Assembly (NCBI GenBank): GCA_024684175.1
Contig: JAIKXJ010000038.1
Coordinates: forward strand, 1-62,710
Direction of reading: 5' to 3'
Source of the DNA: Erysipelotrichaceae bacterium
GTDB lineage: Bacteria; Bacillota_I; Bacilli_A; Erysipelotrichales; Erysipelotrichaceae
DNA length: 62,710 nt
Shown: piece after piece, positions 58,450 through 62,710 of the stretch
Layout of the letters: each line of letters starts with the position of its first letter
How positions within the stretch are numbered: position 1 is the stretch's first letter
Translations under genes and position numbers: made by a program
The notes under the pieces: generated by a model
Database searches by the model: none
What the model was told of the DNA's origin: nothing
The model's input: only the letters and a program-made list of their open reading frames with translations

Positions 58450-59555
58450 TTTCTCTCCTTTCCTTCAATAAACCTCTTCACATATCCTTTCAATTCATCC
58501 GGAGTCTCCGGGATCATGATCTTCCCGGGATCCCTGTAAGTCCTGATGAACCGCTCAACAAAAATATCAAAACGATCGTTGCGCGCTGTCACCTTATCGT
58601 CGCAGAGCTTATAGAACAGAAGCAGATACGGTTCTCTGTCAAAAAGGATCTTCGGTGTAAAACAAGCTGTCGAGTGGATCGCAATCAACATCTTCTCTTC
58701 CAGATCGTTGATGTCCAGCTGCTTCAACTCCCAGATCTGTTTCTTATTGACATAATCAAAGCCATAAGTCTTGCTGTCTTTATGCCGCGGATGCGGGATA
58801 TAAAGGACATTTTCTTTATATTCCTCCAGATCGCTCAGTAAAGAATCGATGAAGATATTGATGTCCTTATTGTTGAGATATTGGGCAAAATACAGGATGT
58901 CCTTGCCTTTTGCATCGTCACCGTTCAGATATTCCTTAAAGTCTTTTTTGATCTTCATTAAGAAATCGGGATCGAAATCCGGGATGCTGACCGTCTTTTC
59001 CTTGTGATCGCCGCTGAACAATGATGCATCGTTGAGATAAAAACGCTCATAATCGTAAAAAGAACGGCCGTAGTTCAATATCGTAAAAAACTTCTTATAC
59101 AGTCTCGAATCCGGAGTCAGATCCAAAGCACCGAAATACGCCGCTGTCCCGTCTTCATACAGATGCAGCTTCGCTTTCGGATTGAGCCTCCATACCGCCG
59201 AGATCAGAGTGTTGTACTTCGGCGCCGTGATGACATCATAGGCCTTATGCATGTCTTTTCTCTTCAGCCCGTACTTATCGTCGAGATATTCCGAAGGCAC
59301 AAGAAGATCGATCAGCGTATGCAAGGAATGAAACCTTCCTGAATTGAACGACTTGTCAACGAGAAAGACATGACAAAAATAATGTTCCTGCTTCAGGATC
59401 TCGGTGATCCTTCTTGCATCATCGAACGAATTCATGACGATCAGATCGGCATCATAATCCTCTATCTTTTCAAAAGAGGCATATTTTCTGTGCCAGTGAA
59501 GATTCAGGATCGTCAGGATCTGATATGCGGAATTGCAATAGTACAAATAGCGCAT
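58446..59555 (-). CDS. GT52-like glycosyltransferase (sialyltransferase/polymerase-type fold)
   Basis: The 369-aa protein begins with MRYLYYCNSAYQILTILNLH, a typical GT52/GT38-like start, and contains LHLYEDGTAAYFGALD (catalytic Asp-Gly), VLYIPHPRHKD (the HP motif) and IAIHSTACFTPKILF (the Ser motif). Known members transfer sialic acid, galactose or GlcNAc. No sialic acid synthesis gene is present in the window, so another donor is more likely. The stop of the cupin gene and this start codon are adjacent. Confidence 0.83.
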   Translation of the reverse strand: MRYLYYCNSAYQILTILNLHWHRKYASFEKIEDYDADLIVMNSFDDARRITEILKQEHYFCHVFLVDKSFNSGRFHSLHTLIDLLVPSEYLDDKYGLKRKDMHKAYDVITAPKYNTLISAVWRLNPKAKLHLYEDGTAAYFGALDLTPDSRLYKKFFTILNYGRSFYDYERFYLNDASLFSGDHKEKTVSIPDFDPDFLMKIKKDFKEYLNGDDAKGKDILYFAQYLNNKDINIFIDSLLSDLEEYKENVLYIPHPRHKDSKTYGFDYVNKKQIWELKQLDINDLEEKMLIAIHSTACFTPKILFDREPYLLLFYKLCDDKVTARNDRFDIFVERFIRTYRDPGKIMIPETPDELKGYVKRFIEGKERK

Positions 59556-59915
59556 TTACCGGCTCCAGATATCCTTTGTGTTTTCATCGAGTTCGACACC
59601 GTCGTTGTACATGGCGACCAGATACGTGTCTTCGTGGTATTCAAAAGTATGGAAGACATATTCGGGGATGATGAACATATCCCCTTTTTTGATCTCATAT
59701 TCTTCTCTTTCACCATCTTTCCAGACTGTCAGCTTAAAGCTGCCTTGAAGGATGAAAAAACATTCTTTGTTGTATTTATGATAATGACCGCCGCGTACGG
59801 AACCGCCTGCCGAAAAGATCGCATTGACCTGATTCCAGCCTTCATGTACGAGCTGGTTCAGCTGTCCCGCTTCATTTTCGAATACAAAATCCGGTCTGAC
59901 AAATTCGATCAGCAT
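59556..59915 (-). CDS. Small cupin protein, probable sugar-nucleotide isomerase/epimerase
   Basis: This 119-aa single-domain cupin has SVRGGHYHKYNKECFFILQG (about 39-58), TVWKDGEREEYEIKKGD and a third strand region FIIPEYVFHTFEYHEDT. It keeps the metal-type histidines (GHYHKYNKE) and is like the WxcM/FdtA and capsule-associated cupins. Overlap with the GMD-like gene (one base) implies action on the same pathway, maybe the keto-heptose. I cannot tell an isomerase from a binding protein. Confidence 0.7.
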   Translation of the reverse strand: MLIEFVRPDFVFENEAGQLNQLVHEGWNQVNAIFSAGGSVRGGHYHKYNKECFFILQGSFKLTVWKDGEREEYEIKKGDMFIIPEYVFHTFEYHEDTYLVAMYNDGVELDENTKDIWSR

Positions 59916-60946
59916 TATCTTGTTAAGAACTTTCCTTTCTTGACTCTTTCACGCCAGTAATCCAATAAATCTTTCATCGTCTTCTCGTATGAGATCTCCG
60001 GTTCCCAGCCGGTGTGCGCCTTGAACTTGGAACAGTCCGGGATCTGCAGATCCGCATCGATCGGACGCAGACGTTCCGGATCAGTGACGACTTTGATCCG
60101 GTCTTTCATCGTTGAATAAGAGATCAGTGTATTCAAAGTATCTTTGACTAAGCAGGTATAAGAACCGCCGATATTGTAATATTCTCCCGGGATCGGATCG
60201 CAGGTGACCAGCATATAGTATGCTCTGACCGCATCCCTGACATCCGCATAGGTCCTTAAAGATTCCAGATTGCCGACTTTGACGGCCGGTTCGATCAGCC
60301 CCTCTTCGATCATGGCGATCTGTTTGGCAAAAGTCGACTCATGGAAGACATCTCCTCTTCTTGGTCCGGTATGCGTGAACATCCTAGTCGTCATGACGGT
60401 CATGCCAAAGGCTTCCGCGTAATATCTTCCCAATAAGTCGGTACCGACTTTGGAGATCGCATAAGGAGATGCCGGATGGAAGCGGCATTCTTCGTTGATG
60501 CCGTTCTCCGGTTTCTGGTCGGCCGGGATGCGTCCGAAAACTTCCGAAGAAGCGCAGACATGGATGATTGGATGATAGGTCTTATCTTCTTCCATCTGCA
60601 GATGGATCGCTTCCAATAAACGGCAGGTACCTAAGATGTTCGTATTCAGGGTATCGATCGGTGCTGTGAAGCTCGTCAAAGGATACGACTGCGCCGCCAG
60701 ATGGAAGACATAATCCGGTCTCACCTTCTTGATGACCATAATCAGCGACATCTCATCATTGAGATCGGCGTAATCAAAGTAGACCCTGTCCTTGTTGTTG
60801 ACTCTGTCCAGAAGATGTTCGACATTGTCTAACGGGCTCCGCCAGCGGCAGACGCCGTAGATATCCCAATCCGTATTTTCAAGCAGGAAATCCGCAAGAT
60901 GGGATCCAACCATACCGGTGATGCCCGTGATCAAAGCTCTAGTCAT
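59915..60946 (-). CDS. GDP-sugar 4,6-dehydratase (GMD/DmhA-like)
   Basis: The start is the ATG at 60946 that overlaps the kinase stop (ATGACTAG). An earlier in-frame ATG would add 27 residues without family similarity. The 343-aa SDR has LITGITGMVGSHLADFL, VFHLAAQSYPLTSF, HVCASSEVFGRIP, SPYAISKVGTDLL and TRMFTHTGPRRG. GMD enzymes make GDP-4-keto-6-deoxymannose. Next to heptose genes, it more probably acts on GDP-D-glycero-D-manno-heptose, as DmhA in Yersinia and Campylobacter does. GDP-mannose remains an alternative. Confidence 0.85.
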   Translation of the reverse strand: MTRALITGITGMVGSHLADFLLENTDWDIYGVCRWRSPLDNVEHLLDRVNNKDRVYFDYADLNDEMSLIMVIKKVRPDYVFHLAAQSYPLTSFTAPIDTLNTNILGTCRLLEAIHLQMEEDKTYHPIIHVCASSEVFGRIPADQKPENGINEECRFHPASPYAISKVGTDLLGRYYAEAFGMTVMTTRMFTHTGPRRGDVFHESTFAKQIAMIEEGLIEPAVKVGNLESLRTYADVRDAVRAYYMLVTCDPIPGEYYNIGGSYTCLVKDTLNTLISYSTMKDRIKVVTDPERLRPIDADLQIPDCSKFKAHTGWEPEISYEKTMKDLLDYWRERVKKGKFLTR

Positions 60947-61952
60947 TTTCCGTCTCCTCCGCCTGGAAATGTTCAGGCACATAGTATATGACACTCGTCC
61001 CTTCTTCTTCAAAACGGAACGGCACAAGTAATAATTCCTTCAATTCTTTTCTAACAGCTTCCTGTTTTTCTTCCGGCACATACAGAAGAACGAAACCGCC
61101 GCCCCCTGCACCTAAGAGCTTTCCTCCCAATGCACCGGCATTTAAAGCCCGCTCATAGATCCGGTCGATCTGTGAAGTCGAGATCTTCGAACCTGTACTT
61201 CTTTTCAACATCCAGGATTCATGTAACAGTCTTCCGAAATCATCGAGATCTCTGTCTTCATCGGTCAGTATCACCTCGGCAGTATCGACCATCGCTTTCA
61301 TCTTCAATAAACGTTCCGTATTGCTTCCGATATTCTTTTTCGTATCGGTCTGTATGTCGGCGGAGAATCGGGAGAAACCGGTAAAAAACAACATCAGGTT
61401 GTCATTGAGTTCATTCTTTCTTGACTCCGAGATCTCGATCGGTGTGACGCGGTAACCCGATGCATCGAAATCGATGCGGTTGAGACCGCCGTAGGAAGCG
61501 GCGATCTGATCCTGCAGGCCGCCGGCCTCATCGCACATGATGCGCTCCACATAGATCGCCTCATCCGCCAGAGTCCTCTTGTCCTTCTGTTTTCCCTTCA
61601 GGGAATGAAAGGCATTGAGCAGACCGACCGCAAAGGAAGAGCTCGTGCCCAGGCCCGTCCTTGCCGGCAAGTCGGCATCGTAGTTGATGATCAGCTCATG
61701 CATATCCAAAAGCTTCATCGCATTGCGGACCATCGGATGTTCGAGCTCTTCGACATCGCCGACCCGTTCGATCTTGGAGTAAGTCAGCTGATTCTTATAA
61801 TCAAAAAATCGCGGCAAGTGTCTCACCGTGACATAAACGTATTTATCAAAAGTTGAAGACAAGACGGCACCGCCGTGTTCTTCATAGAATTCTTTTAAGT
61901 CGGTCCCGCCGCCGAAGAAAGACATGCGGAATGGTGTTTTTGTAATAATCAT
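60939..61952 (-). CDS. hddA: D-glycero-D-manno-heptose 7-phosphate kinase (GHMP family)
   Basis: The 337-aa kinase starts with TKTPFRMSFFGGGTDLKEF and has the GHMP ATP loop PARTGLGTSSSFAVG (96-110) and the late motif GGKLLGAGGGGFVLLY. It is a close match to HddA, which phosphorylates heptose 7-phosphate at C1 in the GDP-heptose route. gmhA lies three bases upstream and a gmhB-like end lies beyond it. The HddC guanylyltransferase is not visible and may lie outside the window. Confidence 0.92.
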   Translation of the reverse strand: MIITKTPFRMSFFGGGTDLKEFYEEHGGAVLSSTFDKYVYVTVRHLPRFFDYKNQLTYSKIERVGDVEELEHPMVRNAMKLLDMHELIINYDADLPARTGLGTSSSFAVGLLNAFHSLKGKQKDKRTLADEAIYVERIMCDEAGGLQDQIAASYGGLNRIDFDASGYRVTPIEISESRKNELNDNLMLFFTGFSRFSADIQTDTKKNIGSNTERLLKMKAMVDTAEVILTDEDRDLDDFGRLLHESWMLKRSTGSKISTSQIDRIYERALNAGALGGKLLGAGGGGFVLLYVPEEKQEAVRKELKELLLVPFRFEEEGTSVIYYVPEHFQAEETEND

Positions 61953-61955
61953 AAT

Positions 61956-62603
61956 CTATTTCCCGAAATAATTGCTTTCCAGCATCAGACACAAGGCATG
62001 ATAGACCGGCAAATGCAGTTCCTGTATCTTGTAGGTCTCCGTCTGTGGGACTTTGATGCAGATATCCGCATACCCGGAAAGCTTGCTTTCCTTCTGTCCG
62101 GTCAGACCAATGATCTTGATGCCCATCGCTTTGGCGACGACACAGGCAGAGATGATGTTCTCCGAATTGCCGGACGTCGAGATGGCAAGAAAGGCATCCC
62201 CTTCATCGCCGAAGCCCAACATCTGCTGGGCAAAGACGCCGGTCGCATCCGCGTCGTTCATATATGCCGTCGTGATGGCGATATGAGAAGTCAAAGGAAC
62301 GGCACGCAAAGGCTTTTCCAGATTCTTTACGAGTCTTTCGCCCCTGATGGGATCGATCTTCAGCAGTTTCTGTGCAAGATCTTCATCGATCGGCCGGGTG
62401 ATCTTGAAACGCTTCATCAGTTCACCGGCAATGTGTTCGCTGTCAGCCGCCGAACCGCCGTTGCCGGCGATCAGCAGCTTGTGACCGTTATCGTAGGTCT
62501 CCTGCAGCAAAAGATATGCCTCTTCGATCTCTTTTTTACAGGCACTTAATTCCGGATATCTTCTGATGAGCTCATCAAGCTCATTTCTCACGACTTCTTT
62601 CAT
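61956..62603 (-). CDS. gmhA: Sedoheptulose 7-phosphate isomerase
   Basis: The 215-aa SIS-domain protein has LLIAGNGGSAADSEHIAGEL (44-63), FLAISTSGNSENIISAC and a C-terminal HLPVYHALCLMLE with the active-site His. It converts sedoheptulose 7-phosphate to D-glycero-D-manno-heptose 7-phosphate, the first step to GDP-heptose. It starts two bases after the stop of the partial HAD gene. Confidence 0.95.
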   Translation of the reverse strand: MKEVVRNELDELIRRYPELSACKKEIEEAYLLLQETYDNGHKLLIAGNGGSAADSEHIAGELMKRFKITRPIDEDLAQKLLKIDPIRGERLVKNLEKPLRAVPLTSHIAITTAYMNDADATGVFAQQMLGFGDEGDAFLAISTSGNSENIISACVVAKAMGIKIIGLTGQKESKLSGYADICIKVPQTETYKIQELHLPVYHALCLMLESNYFGK

Positions 62604-62605
62604 AT

Positions 62606-62710
62606 CTATCGATTTAAAGCTTCATTTACGGCCTTTACCAGATCGCCGTCTCTATCTATTCTAATACATTTGCATCCTGCGGCGCTACCTGCCGCCATAT
62701 CGTTGTCACT
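62606..62710 (-). CDS. gmhB: C-terminal end of a HAD phosphatase, probably GmhB-type
   Basis: Only the last 34 residues are in the window. They read SDNDMAAGSAAGCKCIRID and then DGDLVKAVNEALNR. The DNDMAAGSAAGCK segment is HAD motif IV as found in heptose 1,7-bisphosphate phosphatases and similar enzymes. Its place before gmhA and hddA makes GmhB likely. A fused nucleotidyltransferase-HAD cannot be excluded because the rest is missing. Confidence 0.65.
   Translation of the reverse strand, partial: SDNDMAAGSAAGCKCIRIDRDGDLVKAVNEALNR

Noticed and set aside
60947..61027. 27-residue N-terminal extension of the GMD-like protein
   Set aside because: It lies inside hddA in another frame and is rich in Arg. 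The ATG at 60946 starts directly with the Rossmann fold and overlaps the hddA stop in the usual coupled way.

Overview
The window is almost entirely one cell-surface polysaccharide mega-locus of about 60 kb. It probably comes from a Gram-positive Bacillota. The evidence is a LytR-CpsA-Psr (LCP) wall-glycan ligase with PASTA domains, an LtaS-like transferase, strong AGGAGG-type ribosome sites, TATAAT/TGnTATAAT promoters, and a decayed ISL3-type transposase of the kind common in Erysipelotrichia and relatives. Base composition is moderate. No rRNA, tRNA, CRISPR array or intact mobile element was seen. The species cannot be named from sequence alone.

Layout. (A) 1-1889: the start of a secreted S8 subtilisin-like protease on the minus strand, its promoter, and 1.1 kb of non-coding DNA holding an ISL3 transposase relic. 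(B) 1890-5397: a promoter-driven pair, an unknown single-pass membrane protein and a very large LCP protein. (C) 5488-13481: rfbB, rfbD, a GT-C-like membrane protein, a YdjC-like deacetylase, a GtrB-like polyprenyl-phosphate glycosyltransferase, a large initiating glycosyl-1-phosphate transferase and an LtaS-like phosphoglycerol transferase. (D) 13678-35617: a long, tightly packed minus-strand unit with capF/capG, a dTDP-3-amino-sugar branch, many glycosyltransferases, a GacI/GacJ-like pair, a DUF2142 protein, an ABC polysaccharide exporter (wzm/wzt), rfbA, rfbC and two phosphodiester/phosphatase-like exoproteins. (E) 35677-42006: PIG-L deacetylase, capE, Wzx flippase, Wzy polymerase and two glycosyltransferases. 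(F) 42152-51464: short initiating transferase, HAD, ATP-grasp, a PglE/PglF-like pair, sugar formyltransferase, a FabG-like reductase, a thiolase and a glycosyltransferase. (G) 51605-54949: a three-gene plus-strand island (glycosyltransferase, PIG-L deacetylase, ATP-grasp ligase). (H) 55025-62710: glycosyltransferase, LicD, a second flippase, a GT52-like transferase, a cupin, a GMD-like dehydratase and heptose genes (hddA, gmhA, end of gmhB).

How the genes fit together. Sugar-nucleotide genes predict dTDP-L-rhamnose (rfbABCD), a dTDP-3-amino-3,6-dideoxyhexose (ketoisomerase plus DegT aminotransferase), UDP-N-acetyl-L-fucosamine (capEFG), a UDP-4-amino/4-formamido trideoxyhexose (PglF/PglE-like plus formyltransferase), and GDP-heptose or 6-deoxyheptose. 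Three export routes are present: one ABC transporter and two flippases. There are two different initiating phosphoglycosyltransferases. Side-chain decoration outside the membrane is suggested by GtrB/GacI-type enzymes, GT-C-like and DUF2142 proteins and the LtaS-like enzyme. The LCP protein would attach product to the wall.

The most unusual signals are: an extracytoplasmic domain shared by the ABC permease, the small protein encoded just upstream of it and probably the DUF2142 protein; a thiolase-reductase pair buried in an amino-sugar module; two ATP-grasp ligases lying near deacetylases or aminotransferases; a metallophosphoesterase lipoprotein missing catalytic residues; and several start codons sitting directly behind -10 boxes (leaderless candidates).
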